DNA of 64,000 nt from Stenotrophomonas maltophilia. GTDB taxonomy: Bacteria > Pseudomonadota > Gammaproteobacteria > Xanthomonadales > Xanthomonadaceae. The translations under genes and the position numbers were made by a program. The stretch lies in contig NZ_CP154630.1 of NCBI RefSeq assembly GCF_039555535.1, positions 62,001-126,000 of the forward strand, written 5' to 3'. A model generated the notes under the pieces. The model saw only the letters and a list, made by a program, of their open reading frames with translations. It was not told the DNA's origin and searched no databases. Positions 25,151 through 35,524 of this stretch are shown here, in pieces (positions within the stretch are counted from its first letter, which is position 1; every line of letters begins with the position of its first letter).

Positions 25151-25651
25151 GTGGCACGACGTGGAATGCAGGGAGCAGTGCTGGCCAACCTGATGCTGGC
25201 GGGCCTGGCGCAGGCGCAGCAGGCGGTGCCCGAGGCTGCGCCTGCTCCTTCTGCAGACGCGCCCACGGTAGCTACCGCGCCGGTTTCCACCACCCTGCCG
25301 CAGGACAACGTCACCACCCTTGGCGAAGTGCGCGCACTCAAGCCGGAAGACGAGCCGCTGGACCTGTACCGCTTCAAGAATCCCGTGAAGTTCGGCGACA
25401 ACCGCTTCAGCCGCGACTGGAGTGAACCACCGTCGCCGGAACAGGTCAGCATGGGCGGCGGCTACATCATGATGGGCGTGGTCAAGGGCGTGATGGCAGC
25501 TGCAAAGGGCGTGAACAAGCTTACCGGTGGACCGGCGCAGATCCAGGCTGCGGTGGCGCGGCCACCGCCGGAACTCAGTGCCGAACAGCAGCAGCGTGCG
25601 CTGCGGTTCTCCGAGGAGCAGGGTGCCGGTGACCCATCGCCGGTGAAGTAG
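25151..25651 (+). CDS. Secreted protein of unknown function
   Basis: 166 residues, not recognised. The N-terminus (MARRGMQGAVLANLMLAGLAQAQQ) looks like a signal peptide cleaved near AQA-Q. The mature part is Pro/Ala-rich, then has a conserved-looking core NVTTLGEVRALKPEDEPLDL and YRFKNPVKFGDNRFSRDW, a short hydrophobic Gly/Met stretch (GGGYIMMGVVKGVMAAAKG), and a polar tail. The start is GTG 25151 by the signal peptide; ATG 25166 is also possible. It is divergent from the IgaA-like gene and 39 bases upstream of another small secreted protein, so the two may be co-transcribed. Confidence 0.6.
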   Translation: MARRGMQGAVLANLMLAGLAQAQQAVPEAAPAPSADAPTVATAPVSTTLPQDNVTTLGEVRALKPEDEPLDLYRFKNPVKFGDNRFSRDWSEPPSPEQVSMGGGYIMMGVVKGVMAAAKGVNKLTGGPAQIQAAVARPPPELSAEQQQRALRFSEEQGAGDPSPVK

Positions 25652-25690
25652 GCCGGTATATCCTGCCGGCATCCCCCTCGGTGCCATGCC

Positions 25691-26365
25691 ATGTCCCTGC
25701 GTTCGTTCTGCCTGCTGGCCGCGTTGCTGCCCGCCTCTGCCTTTGCTTCCGATATCGCCGATGACGGCGCCTGCCGCAACGGCGCGTTCCCGTCCGAACA
25801 GAGCCGGTTTGCACTGGCGCGGGTGGTCGACGCACCGCGCCTGTACCTGCTCGGCGACATGGACGGCTGCCCGGGCAAGGGCGAGCCGGCCTGCCGCCAG
25901 CGCAGCTATGTGGTCAACGGCGATACGGTGGTGACCGGGCGCGACCTGGGCGGTTATCGCTGTGCGTTCTTCCCGAACAAGGTGGGCGGCAGTGCGGGCT
26001 GGGTGGACCGCAGCAAGCTGCAGCCATTGCCTGCGGTGGTGCCGTCGCTGCGGGACTGGGCGGGCAACTGGAAGGATGGCGACAACGGCCTGCACATCTC
26101 GGTGCAGGGTGCACAGCTGCATGTGGAAGGCGACGCCTACTGGCCCTCTGCAAACCCCACGCCGGAACAGCGTCCGTATGGCCCCAACATGGGCCAGGTC
26201 GAAGCGCGTGCGACGCCACGCGGCGCCGATGTGGAGTTCGCCGAAGACACCTGCAGGGTGCGTGTGCATTCGCTGGGCGAGGTGCTGATCGTGGCCGACA
26301 ACAGCGAGTGCGGTGGCATGAACGTGCGCTTCAATGGCGTGTATCGGCGCGTGGGAAAACGTTGA
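25691..26365 (+). CDS. Secreted protein with SH3-like segment, unknown function
   Basis: 224 residues with a clear signal peptide ending ASAFA-S. The first half reads like a bacterial SH3 fold (RLYLLGDMDGCPG, RSYVVNGDTVVTGRDLGGY, GWVDRSKL) with several Cys that could pair in the periplasm. The second half (from about 115, DWAGNWKDGDNGLHISVQ) resembles small beta-barrel secreted domains and ends in NVRFNGVYRRVGK. ATG 25691. I cannot assign a role; cell-wall binding is possible but only by analogy with SH3-like domains. Confidence 0.7.
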   Translation: MSLRSFCLLAALLPASAFASDIADDGACRNGAFPSEQSRFALARVVDAPRLYLLGDMDGCPGKGEPACRQRSYVVNGDTVVTGRDLGGYRCAFFPNKVGGSAGWVDRSKLQPLPAVVPSLRDWAGNWKDGDNGLHISVQGAQLHVEGDAYWPSANPTPEQRPYGPNMGQVEARATPRGADVEFAEDTCRVRVHSLGEVLIVADNSECGGMNVRFNGVYRRVGKR

Positions 26366-26383
26366 AGGGCGCATGAGGGACCA

Positions 26384-26406
26384 GTAGATCCACGCCATGC
26401 ATGGAT
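26384..26406 (+). repeat. GTAG palindrome, GTAGATCCACGCC subtype
   Basis: GTAGATCCACGCCATGCATGGAT: the GTAG head is followed by a short ATCCA/TGGAT-type stem. The same subtype occurs at 44965. It lies just after the SH3-like gene. Confidence 0.65.
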
Positions 26407-26428
26407 GCTCTTTGCGATCCAATCGGCC

Positions 26429-26468
26429 GGGGTCAGAGCCCTTTCGCGGGCGAAAGGGATCCGACCCC
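26429..26468. repeat. GGGGTCAGA-type inverted repeat
   Basis: Long inverted repeat: GGGGTC and CCCTTTCG on the left, CGAAAGGG and GACCCC on the right, with a GGG centre and an internal bulge. It begins 4 bases past the stop of the last gene of the minus-strand TldD/MoxR array and could fold as a transcript-end hairpin, although no T-run follows. A related copy is at 39195-39235. Confidence 0.65.
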
Positions 26469-26472
26469 GAAG

Positions 26473-28281
26473 TCACCGCCGCCGTTCCAGCCACCACAGC
26501 AGCGAGGCGCACAGCACGAAGGCCAGCCACCATGGCCAGCGCGAGCCAGCCACCGGCTGCGTGGCCTGTGCATTCGCGGGCGTGCTGCGGGCCAGCGCCT
26601 GCGTGGTCGCATCGATCATCGCCTGCCGATGCAGTGCGGGCGCGTCCTTCGGGTCGAATGCATAGCGCCAGACGATACTGTCCCCATGCTGCAGGCGCTG
26701 CCAACCTGCGCCACGTGGCCACCAGCCGGCACAACGCAGCGCCGATGTCGCACCATCGACGATCAGCGGTACGCCGTCGCCACGCGGGTCGAAGGCCTGC
26801 AGCGGCGCCTGTACGCCACACAGCGCCTGCCGTTCGCCGGCCCAGGCAATCGCTTGTGGTGACCACAGCGCATCACCGCTGCCCTGCGCACGTGCCAGCG
26901 TGGCAACCACGCCGCTCCACAGTTCGCCGTGGCGGTCATCGCGGCCCGCCAGCACCCAACGCCAGCTGTCGGTGATGGGCAGCAGGCCGATGCGTCCCTT
27001 GCCGGCCGAGCGCCAGCCGCCGACGGCCTTGCCATCAAGACCCTGCAGCAGTGCGTTGCTGCCCGGTGCCTGCAATGCCAGTGCTTCCAGCGAAGGCAGC
27101 GCAGCGCTGTGCGAGCTGCGGTCGGCCTCTTCGCCGTAGCCGGTTGGGAGTGTGCCGGCGGCAAGCGGGCCACGGCGCGCGGCAAGGACCGCGGTGTCAC
27201 CGTCGCCGGGAAGTTCGAGGGTGTGGCTGCTGCCATCGCCCTGCACGGGCAGGCCAAGATCGTGCAGGCGCTGGCGCGCGCTGGCCGAAGGTGCCCCCGC
27301 ACTGCGTACCAGTACACCCAGACCGTCGCGCAGCGCCTGACGCACGGCGGCCAGCTGGCCTGCACTCAGGGCCGCCAGGCCGCGTTCGTCCAGCAGTAGC
27401 AGGTCGCCGCGCGCCAGCGTTGCAGCATCGAGCGAAACCACGCCATCGCCCACGCTGAGCCCTGCACCGGTATCGGCCTGCACCTGCACGCGCAGGCCCG
27501 CGTCAGCGGCCCAGCGCCGCAGGTACTTCAGTTCCGGGCCGGGCGCGCTGGCACGCACCAACAGGCGCAGGGGCGCTGCCGGAAGGGTCTGCTGCGGCAC
27601 CGGTACGGTATCCACCACATGGCCTTCGGTGTCGAGCAGGCGCAGCCGGAATACGCTGCGGCCTTCGGCGCGGGCGATGCCAGTGAGCTGGACGCGGCCG
27701 TCTTTGGCAACGTCCGCGCGATCGACCACGGTGTCGGCCGGGTCCAGCAGCTCGGCCTTCGCCTTTGCCGCGCCACGCGCCTGCGCTTGTACCTCGAAGC
27801 GGCCACCGGGAGCAACGTCGGCCGGTGGCTGCAGCGCGACCCAGCCGAGCGGTGCGGGTGCTGCCTGCCAGCGCACGTCGCCCGGCAACGTCGCGTCGCG
27901 ATCGCGTGCGACCAGGCCGGCGCCAACGAGGGTGAGCGTGGAGGCGGGGTGTTGGCGCAGCCCGGTGGCCAGGTCGGGGATACGCTGCCCATCAGGTACA
28001 TCGCCCGCTTCCGGCAACAGCAGCAGCGGACCTTCGCTGGCCGGCGGTGCGCCCACCTTGTCGGCCTCGGCGCCGAGCACGACCAGGCCGGCGGCCGGTC
28101 GCTGATGGGGAGGTGGCAGCAGGCAGAAATACAGCAGCGTGGCAGCGGCGATCTGCAGCGCGATGACGACCCAGCGGCGGCCTGGGTGCGTTGTGCTTCC
28201 ACGCAACTGGCGCACGCTGGCGATGACCACGACCAGGGCGAGCAGCAGCGCAATCCACAGGCTCGAACCGGAGGCGTTCAT
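26473..28281 (-). CDS. Membrane protein with amidotransferase-like domain, end of MoxR/TldD array
   Basis: 602 residues. Two N-terminal membrane helices (SLWIALLLALVVVIASV and WVVIALQIAAATLLYFCLL) and one at the very C-terminus (WPWWLAFVLCASLLWW) bracket a long periplasmic part. That part contains a class I glutamine-amidotransferase-like segment around DLLLLDERGLAALSAGQLAAV without an obvious catalytic triad. Proteins of this shape accompany MoxR/DUF58/BatA operons in many bacteria. ATG 28281 overlaps the upstream stop (ATGA). It is last in the array; its role is probably to scaffold the envelope complex (inference). Confidence 0.7.
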   Translation of the reverse strand: MNASGSSLWIALLLALVVVIASVRQLRGSTTHPGRRWVVIALQIAAATLLYFCLLPPPHQRPAAGLVVLGAEADKVGAPPASEGPLLLLPEAGDVPDGQRIPDLATGLRQHPASTLTLVGAGLVARDRDATLPGDVRWQAAPAPLGWVALQPPADVAPGGRFEVQAQARGAAKAKAELLDPADTVVDRADVAKDGRVQLTGIARAEGRSVFRLRLLDTEGHVVDTVPVPQQTLPAAPLRLLVRASAPGPELKYLRRWAADAGLRVQVQADTGAGLSVGDGVVSLDAATLARGDLLLLDERGLAALSAGQLAAVRQALRDGLGVLVRSAGAPSASARQRLHDLGLPVQGDGSSHTLELPGDGDTAVLAARRGPLAAGTLPTGYGEEADRSSHSAALPSLEALALQAPGSNALLQGLDGKAVGGWRSAGKGRIGLLPITDSWRWVLAGRDDRHGELWSGVVATLARAQGSGDALWSPQAIAWAGERQALCGVQAPLQAFDPRGDGVPLIVDGATSALRCAGWWPRGAGWQRLQHGDSIVWRYAFDPKDAPALHRQAMIDATTQALARSTPANAQATQPVAGSRWPWWLAFVLCASLLWWLERRR

Positions 28282-30443
28282 GGCTGCGCCTCCAGCGCGT
28301 CGAGATACCGTTGCCCCATCGCATCGGCTGCACTGCGCCGCATTACCTGCGGCAACGGACGCTGCAGGGCACGCCACAGCTGCGCACGCAGGCGCTGGCG
28401 GCAGTCGCGGCAGCCGGGCTCGATGCGCAGCTGTTCGATGGCGGCAGCCAGGTCCAGTGCATCGGGCAGGTAGGTAGCGTTGCGTTGCTGCCAGGTCGCG
28501 AGCGCATCGAGATCGGGTGTGCCGATGTCATCGCCGAGACGCTGCCAGGCTTCGACAATGGCCGGGTCCGGCGGCGTGCGTGCGGCCAGCGGCAGTTCAC
28601 GGCTGGACAGCCCGGCGCGATCACCACCCAGCCGGCGGCCTTCATCGATGGGGGGCAGCTCCGGCCCGACCCGGGCCAGGTAGATGCGCTCGGCCTGCTG
28701 CACCTGCTTGATGAAGCCCAGCGCCTTGTAGGCGAATGGCAGCGCCTGCTCCGGCCGGCCCTGGCGCAGCTCGCCTTCAGCCGACCACATCTGGTCCAGC
28801 GCGGCCTTCAGCGTGGCACGGGTCTGCGGGTCGAGCAGGGTCGCCGCCTCGGCGTGGTCGTGGGTGTGTCCGTACTCGGAAAGCACGTCGGTCGCGCTGC
28901 CGAACACCGGCGGGGTATCTGCGTTGGCTGTACCGCCATGGTCATGGCCATGGTCGTCGTGCGCATCGGCCTGCGCGCCATGGTCGTGCTCGTGATCGTC
29001 GTCGTGGCCATCTGCGGTCGGCGTATCGCTGGTGGGCAGGTCGCTGGTCGGCGGCGGCTTCGGTGCGCCTTCGCTTTCCTCGCCCAGGAACTGGCCGTAG
29101 CGCAGGCGCAGGATGCGCTGGTCGACACCGATCGCATCGCTGCGCTTGATGAAGTCATCGGCGGCGAGACCGCGCCGCTGCCGGATCAAGGCCTCGGCAT
29201 CGATGATGATCTGTCGCTGGCTGCGGAAGTAGGCCGGCAGTGTCTTCCTGATACGGCCTTCCAGCTCGGCACCCAGCGCAACCTCGGCACTGGGCAGGCG
29301 CAGGATCACACTGCTGCTACGTCCCGCCTGTGGTATGGGCGCGTGGTTGTCGCGCACTTCCAGCTGGGCGATCACATCGTTGCCAGGCTGCGCACCCAGC
29401 GCGGCGAGGTCGAGCGTATGCGCGAAGCGTCGTGCGGTCGGCGCGCCACTGCCGGTGAGGCTGACGCTGCGACGGACGAAGGTGATGTTCTCACCGCTGC
29501 CCTGGGTGGTCGTGATCGACAGCGTTGCCTGTGCAGCCACGCCGTAGTCGTCGCCGGCCTCGAAGCGCAGCGACCATTGGCGCTGTCCGGGCGAGGCCAG
29601 CACCAGGCTGGCCGCCGGTTCCAGCACGCGCACGGAGGGTGCACGGTCGGCTACCACGTCCAGCCGATGCAGGCGGGTCTCGGCCAATGCCGGTTCGCTC
29701 ACCACGCGATACAGCACCGGCGCGCGTGCCACGTCCTGCGCCTGCCATTGGCCGTCCTGTTCGTTCAGCGGCAGGCGTCGGCCATCGTGGAACTGCAGCC
29801 ACGCCTTGTCCGGTGCACGGTCGAAGCGCAACGACCACGACAGGCGGCTGTCGGCGGCAACCTTGGCATCCAGCGCATTCTGGGTGAGCGTGGCCTGGCC
29901 GGTATAGGCCGGTGCGTCGATGCGCAGGCGGGTGGACTGCAGGTGCAGTGGGCCCGCGGGCGGGGTGCCGCCGTGCGACGTGGGTGCAGCGGTGGCGGGG
30001 CCGCTGTTCGAGCGCGGCCAGCCGAATGCCAGCAGTGCGATGGTCAGGCCCGCAATCCAGCACAGGGCCAGCGCCGCACGCGGCCAGCGCGGTCGCAGCT
30101 CCGGCATGCGGCGCTCCAGCGTGTCCAGCACGTGCGTGCGTTGGCGCTGCTGCAGCGGATTGAGCGTGGCGGTCTCGGCGAACAGCAGGTCCGCGCTGTC
30201 CTCGCTGGCGCCGCTTGCATCAAGTTGCCGCTGCAGCCACCGACGGTCGAGCTGCCGGGCACGCGCCGTCGCAACGGCGGCGCAGGCGAGCACGACGAGC
30301 GTCCCGACCACGCAGGCCAGATCGAAGCCGGACAGGCGCAGCGCCAGCGCGGTGGCGGCCAGCGCCAACGGCAGGCCAAGCAGCAGGGTGATCAGGGCGC
30401 GTCGGCGTCGCGCGCGCTGCCAGGCACGTTGCAACGCGTTCAT
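28278..30443 (-). CDS. DUF4175-like membrane protein with His-rich insertion
   Basis: 721 residues. N-terminal membrane helices at about 18-35, 42-60 and 125-142 are followed by a large extracytoplasmic part (RLRIDAPAYTGQATLTQ, LRFEAGDDYGVAAQ) typical of DUF4175-type proteins. A charged helical region (RKTLPAYFRSQRQIIIDAEALIRQRR) follows. Between roughly residues 470 and 530 is a low-complexity His/Asp insert (GHDDDHEHDHG, HDDHGHDHGG, GHTHDHAE), a probable metal-binding segment. The gene overlaps its neighbours by 4 bases on both sides, so translation is coupled through the array. Confidence 0.72.
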   Translation of the reverse strand: MNALQRAWQRARRRRALITLLLGLPLALAATALALRLSGFDLACVVGTLVVLACAAVATARARQLDRRWLQRQLDASGASEDSADLLFAETATLNPLQQRQRTHVLDTLERRMPELRPRWPRAALALCWIAGLTIALLAFGWPRSNSGPATAAPTSHGGTPPAGPLHLQSTRLRIDAPAYTGQATLTQNALDAKVAADSRLSWSLRFDRAPDKAWLQFHDGRRLPLNEQDGQWQAQDVARAPVLYRVVSEPALAETRLHRLDVVADRAPSVRVLEPAASLVLASPGQRQWSLRFEAGDDYGVAAQATLSITTTQGSGENITFVRRSVSLTGSGAPTARRFAHTLDLAALGAQPGNDVIAQLEVRDNHAPIPQAGRSSSVILRLPSAEVALGAELEGRIRKTLPAYFRSQRQIIIDAEALIRQRRGLAADDFIKRSDAIGVDQRILRLRYGQFLGEESEGAPKPPPTSDLPTSDTPTADGHDDDHEHDHGAQADAHDDHGHDHGGTANADTPPVFGSATDVLSEYGHTHDHAEAATLLDPQTRATLKAALDQMWSAEGELRQGRPEQALPFAYKALGFIKQVQQAERIYLARVGPELPPIDEGRRLGGDRAGLSSRELPLAARTPPDPAIVEAWQRLGDDIGTPDLDALATWQQRNATYLPDALDLAAAIEQLRIEPGCRDCRQRLRAQLWRALQRPLPQVMRRSAADAMGQRYLDALEAQP

Positions 30444-31561
30444 GCTGCCACCCTGCGCCGGGCGCTGCTGGCCATCCAGCGTTCAACGGCGAACAGCAGC
30501 ACGACGACCAGTAACAGCCATGCGGTCGGCTCACGCAGCGGCGGCGTTGCGGCCGGCAGAGCGGTCTGGCGGGGCGCGTGGTCTGTTGCATCCCCCACGC
30601 GTGGGGGCGATGGCGGTTGCAGTGCCAGAAGCAGCGAGCGTGGCAGCTGCGCGTCGCGCAACGCGGCATGGGTGGTGATGTCCCAGTCACCGGGCAGTGA
30701 CAGCAAGCGTCCGTGACCGACGCGCTGCTGCCAGAGCAGCGGCGCGCCATCGGCGCTGCGCAGCAGCACACTGGCCTCGGTGGCAGGTTTCGCAGCGCTC
30801 AGTACGCTGCCGCCGTCGCGCAGCCACGCCTGCCAGTGCGGCGGCAGTGCGTCGCTGCGGCTCCAGACACCGATCTCGCCGCGTTCGGGCAAGGCATCGG
30901 CCGTCAACGGTGCCGAGGGTGCCTGCACGCCCCAGGCCCGCTGCAGTGCACCGATCCAGCGCTGCACCCCGGCGGGCGCGTTGGCGTGCACGCGCAGCCG
31001 TGGCGGCGTCGTGGCGGCCTGTGTGGCTGTGGCCGCCACGGCATGCGGGCGCCACTGCACATCGCGCGACAGCTGCAGGCGTGCGCCGTCCAGGCCGGGC
31101 AGCGGATCGGGCATGTGCACGGTCAGCGCGGTACCGGCCGGCAGCTGGGCATCCAGTTCGCGCAGCAGGCTGGGCAGGGAGGCATTGGAGGCCAGCGGTG
31201 ACTGGTCGATGGAGGGGAAGCCGGTTGCCAGCCAATGCCAGTTGCCATCGTTGACGGTGCCACGCAGTGCGGCGGCATCCAGTCCTGGGGCCACCACGGT
31301 CCACGCAGCGGGGACCGGCGCAGGGCCCGTCAGCGCCGGGCGCGCCAGCAGCAGCGCCAGCGCGGCCAACAGCAGCAGGCGCACCAGCAGCAGCGGCCAG
31401 TCATCGAAGCGGATGCGCTGGCGCGGTCGGATCTGCGCGCGCAGCCAGCGCAGCGCGGCGAAATCCAGCGGCGTGTACGGATGGCGGCGGGCGAGGTGGA
31501 TCAACAACGGCAGCAGCCATGCGGCGAGCGCGGCCAGGCCCAGCGGGAACAACAGGTTCAT
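30440..31561 (-). CDS. BatA-like membrane protein
   Basis: 373 residues. The N-terminus has the BatA/aerotolerance N-terminal domain (PF07584 type): PLGLAALAAWLLPLLIHLARR, then LDFAALRWLRAQIRPRQRIR and a second helix RLLLLAALALLLARPAL. A long periplasmic part follows, and a single helix (AWLLLVVVLLFAVERW) closes the protein. No intact MIDAS motif of a von Willebrand A domain is seen. ATG 31561 overlaps the DUF58 stop by 4 bases. In Bat/MoxR systems such proteins sit in the inner membrane and work with the MoxR ATPase. Confidence 0.8.
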   Translation of the reverse strand: MNLLFPLGLAALAAWLLPLLIHLARRHPYTPLDFAALRWLRAQIRPRQRIRFDDWPLLLVRLLLLAALALLLARPALTGPAPVPAAWTVVAPGLDAAALRGTVNDGNWHWLATGFPSIDQSPLASNASLPSLLRELDAQLPAGTALTVHMPDPLPGLDGARLQLSRDVQWRPHAVAATATQAATTPPRLRVHANAPAGVQRWIGALQRAWGVQAPSAPLTADALPERGEIGVWSRSDALPPHWQAWLRDGGSVLSAAKPATEASVLLRSADGAPLLWQQRVGHGRLLSLPGDWDITTHAALRDAQLPRSLLLALQPPSPPRVGDATDHAPRQTALPAATPPLREPTAWLLLVVVLLFAVERWMASSARRRVAA

Positions 31562-32454
31562 GCGCCGCCCCCACGGCCGAACAGCGCCTGCAGCGGCTGG
31601 TCCAGTGGCTGGTCGAGCCAACCGCTGGCGCTGGCGATGCCACTGGCCTGCAGGCGCGCCTGCAGCGCGCTGCGTGCATCGGCGAAGCGCTGCAGGTAGT
31701 CGGTGCGGATCGCCACGCCATCGCCCAGCAGTTCTTCGCCGGTCTCCGGGTCGCGGAAGCGGTGGCCGGCGTCGAAGGGGAAATCGCGTTCGTCAGCGGT
31801 CAGGATCTGCAGCAGTGCCACTTCGCGGCGGGCGCTGGCCAGTTGTTCCAGCAGCACGATGCCGGCCTCATCGAAGCCATCACCGATCGCCAGCAGCAGG
31901 TCGCCTGGACGCACCCGTTCCCATAGCGGGCGCAGGCGATCAGGTGCAGGCCAGCCGCCGCGTGCCTGCAGCGCCTGCGACTGCAGATACACACGGTCGC
32001 GCTGGCGCGCGCCGTTCGCCGCGGGCACCAGTTGCAGGCCATCGCCATTGATCGCCAGCAGGCCGAAGCGATCACCCTGTTGCAGGGCCAGTTCAACCAG
32101 GCATGCGGCCACGCCACGCATGTGGTCCAGTCGCGTGCGCTGCGGTGCCGCGCGATCAGCCTGGCCGGCCGAGGCGGTGGCATCAAGCAGCAGCCAGACC
32201 GTTATCGGGCTTTCGCGTTCGGACTCGCGCAAGAAGAAGCGGTCCGAGCGCGCATACAGCTTCCAGTCGATCTGGCGCAGTTCGTCACCCGGTTCGTACG
32301 CACGGTACTGGGCGAATTCCAGGCCGGCACCGCGGCTGCGGCTGGCGTGCTGGCCGATGCCGCTTGCCCCGCTGGCCAGGCGCGGCCGCAACCGCAGCAG
32401 ACGCAGGCGCGCACGCAGTTCCGGCGGCAGGGTCAACGGCGTACCTGCGTTCAC
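31558..32454 (-). CDS. DUF58 domain protein
   Basis: 298 residues. It has the signature of DUF58: YRAYEPGDELRQIDWKLYAR, then FLRESERES and a von Willebrand-like core (TVWLLLDATASAG). DUF58 proteins are the constant partners of MoxR AAA+ ATPases. I start at GTG 32454 (VNAGTPLTLPPEL), 8 bases after the MoxR stop, because the further open frame upstream (to 32514) reads as shadow sequence inside moxR. It is cytoplasmic. It forms a contiguous operon with the ATPase upstream and BatA-like gene downstream. Confidence 0.88.
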   Translation of the reverse strand: MNAGTPLTLPPELRARLRLLRLRPRLASGASGIGQHASRSRGAGLEFAQYRAYEPGDELRQIDWKLYARSDRFFLRESERESPITVWLLLDATASAGQADRAAPQRTRLDHMRGVAACLVELALQQGDRFGLLAINGDGLQLVPAANGARQRDRVYLQSQALQARGGWPAPDRLRPLWERVRPGDLLLAIGDGFDEAGIVLLEQLASARREVALLQILTADERDFPFDAGHRFRDPETGEELLGDGVAIRTDYLQRFADARSALQARLQASGIASASGWLDQPLDQPLQALFGRGGGA

Positions 32455-32461
32455 GCGTGGC

Positions 32462-33445
<984 letters not shown>

Positions 33446-33461
33446 GGGCGTGCAGGTCCTA

Positions 33462-34169
33462 TCAGTTGTTCAACGCGTACATCACGATGTTGACGCCGAA
33501 GCGGGTGTTGTCTTCGGCCAGGAAACGCTTGTTGCGCCAGTCGTAGTCCCACTCGCAGCCATAGTCCTTGTTGCTGTAGAGCAGGCCCAGGCGGCCATCG
33601 ACCTCGATGCCCTTCAGGTAGTCGTGCACGAGGTCATCGCCCCAGCCGTTGAGCTCGAAGCTGGTCGCAGGCGGGCCGTCGGGGAATCGGAAGAAGCTGC
33701 GGTACAGCGCGTGGCTGTTGGGCAGTTTCTGCAATGCCCTGGGCCCGAACAGGCGGCCCATCTGCGCTTCGAACGAGGTGGCGAACAACCCGTCGATGTC
33801 ATGGTTGCAGTCATCGACGAAGACGAAGCCGCCGTTGCGCACGTAGCGCACGAAGTTCTGCCGCTCCGCGGCGTTGAACTCGACCAGCGTGTGCCCGGCC
33901 AGGTAGCAGAACGGCGCTTCCAGCATGCGCGGGTCGGCCAGGGCCACCACGTGTTCCTGCGGGTCCACCCGCAGCGAGGTGTAGTCGATCAGCGAGGTGA
34001 TCAGGTTGGACGGCATGCGTGCGTCCACGTCCCAGTCGCCGGAGTCGTACTGCAGCCGGGTGAACCAGAAGTCGTAGCGTGAACTGCGCGGGCCTGCCTG
34101 TGCCCAGGCCGGCAGCGCCGCCGCCGAAGCGGCAGCGGCCAACCAGCGCAGGCAGGCCCGGCGATCCAT
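33462..34169 (-). CDS. DUF4159 protein with twin-arginine signal
   Basis: 235 residues. The N-terminus [24 protein letters not shown] is a signal with a twin-arginine pair, consistent with Tat export. The mature domain is DUF4159: [26 protein letters not shown], the segment [19 protein letters not shown], and YKKDYGCEW-like [21 protein letters not shown]4159 proteins recur beside MoxR/DUF58/BatA genes. The ATG overlaps the TldE-like stop by 1 base. The function is unknown; the fold is reported to be amidotransferase-like. Confidence 0.82.
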   Translation of the reverse strand: MDRRACLRWLAAAASAAALPAWAQAGPRSSRYDFWFTRLQYDSGDWDVDARMPSNLITSLIDYTSLRVDPQEHVVALADPRMLEAPFCYLAGHTLVEFNAAERQNFVRYVRNGGFVFVDDCNHDIDGLFATSFEAQMGRLFGPRALQKLPNSHALYRSFFRFPDGPPATSFELNGWGDDLVHDYLKGIEVDGRLGLLYSNKDYGCEWDYDWRNKRFLAEDNTRFGVNIVMYALNN

Positions 34170-35503
34170 CAGACGGCGTCGGACAGCGAGGTGAAGGTGA
34201 AATCGCGCAGCTTCATCGGCGGGATCATCATCACGTAGCTGGATTCATCACCGGCCACGCGCACCGGCTTGCCCAGCTCTTCGATGTTGTTGAGCATGAT
34301 CACCGGCGATTCGTTGAAGCGGAAGTTCTTCACCGGGTGCTTGATCTGGCCATTCTCGATGTAGAAGGTGCCGTCACGGGTCAGGCCGGTCAGCAGCACG
34401 GTCTGCGGATCAACCATGCGGATGTACCAGGTGCGGGTGACCAGGATGCCCTTCTGGGTGCCGCGCACCAGCTCGGCGGTGCTCTTGTCGCCACCGCTCA
34501 TCAGCAGGTTGCCCGGCGACGCCTTGGCGGTCTTGCCCTGCTTCTGTGCCCAGAAACGCGAGTAGTCCAGGTTGGCGATCTTGCCGTTTTCGATGATGGC
34601 CATGCGCTCGCGCGGCAGGCCCTCGTTGTCCCACGGCAGTACAGGCGCATCCGGGTGCCACGGGTCGGCGAACATGGTCACGCGCGGGTCGTAGACCTGC
34701 TCGCCCAGCTTGTTGCCGCCGCCCTTCTTGGACAGGAAGCTGCGGCCCTCATCGGCCGAGCGTGCACTGAAGAAGTTCATCATGAAGCTGATCAGGCCGG
34801 CGGCCGCGGCCGGCTCCAGGATGACCGTGTACTTGCCCGGCTCCAACGCCTTGGCCTCGGCCGATTCAGTGGCCTTGCGCATGGCGATGCGGATGTCCTG
34901 GTCGGCCTTGAAGTCCGCCGCATCCTTCAGGTTGCGGCCGACCCAGCCCGAACCACGGCCATCTTCGGTACGCACGGTGCAGGTGTAATCGAAGTTGGTG
35001 GTGCGCTGGTAGGCGAAGTTGCCGTTGCTGTTGGCGGTGGCCTGGAAGCCCTGGCCGTCTTCGAGGAAGCCGGCGGCGATCAGGCCGTGGCCACGGCACG
35101 GCGCGATTGAATCGGCGGCAACCTTGGCACGGAAGGCCGGATCGATCGCGGCCGTGGATTCGCTGAAGGTCGGGCTGGCGCGGTAGCTCTGCTTGCCGAT
35201 GGCCGGCATGAACTCCGGGTTCTCCGGGGCCAGGCGGGCCAGGTCTTCGGCGCGGCGTACCACGCGTTCCAGCGCGGCATCGTCGAACTCGTTGATCGAG
35301 GCGGTGCCGACGCGCTTGCCGAAGGCGACGGTGACCGCCAGTTCGGTGTTATCGACAATCCCGCTGGTGGACACGTTGTTCAGTGCGAAACGGATGTTGC
35401 CGCTGATCGCGCCGGCCAGCACGGCGGTGCACTCGTCGGCCTTGGACAGGGCAATGACCTTGTCGAGGATGGCCTTGGCCTGGGCTTCGGTGAAGATACT
35501 CAT
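34169..35503 (-). CDS. TldE/PmbA-like subunit
   Basis: 444 residues, TldD/PmbA superfamily. It lacks the HExxxH zinc motif, so it corresponds to the non-catalytic TldE/PmbA subunit, which forms a heterodimer with TldD in known systems. Recognisable segments are VDNTELAVTVAFGKRVGT near the N-terminus and SGGDKSTAELVRGTQKGILVTR with FYIENGQIKHPVKNFRF near the C-terminus. Unlike the two TldD genes upstream it has no signal peptide. It lies 21 bases after the first TldD and is directly coupled to DUF4159. Confidence 0.85.
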   Translation of the reverse strand: MSIFTEAQAKAILDKVIALSKADECTAVLAGAISGNIRFALNNVSTSGIVDNTELAVTVAFGKRVGTASINEFDDAALERVVRRAEDLARLAPENPEFMPAIGKQSYRASPTFSESTAAIDPAFRAKVAADSIAPCRGHGLIAAGFLEDGQGFQATANSNGNFAYQRTTNFDYTCTVRTEDGRGSGWVGRNLKDAADFKADQDIRIAMRKATESAEAKALEPGKYTVILEPAAAAGLISFMMNFFSARSADEGRSFLSKKGGGNKLGEQVYDPRVTMFADPWHPDAPVLPWDNEGLPRERMAIIENGKIANLDYSRFWAQKQGKTAKASPGNLLMSGGDKSTAELVRGTQKGILVTRTWYIRMVDPQTVLLTGLTRDGTFYIENGQIKHPVKNFRFNESPVIMLNNIEELGKPVRVAGDESSYVMMIPPMKLRDFTFTSLSDAV

Positions 35504-35524
35504 GGTGTAAGGGCTCCTGACCGG

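Noticed and set aside
24978-25157. N-terminal extension of the IgaA-like protein
   Set aside because: The open frame continues to 25157, but the added residues are Arg/Cys-rich and the family start with its membrane anchor and ribosome site is at 24977.
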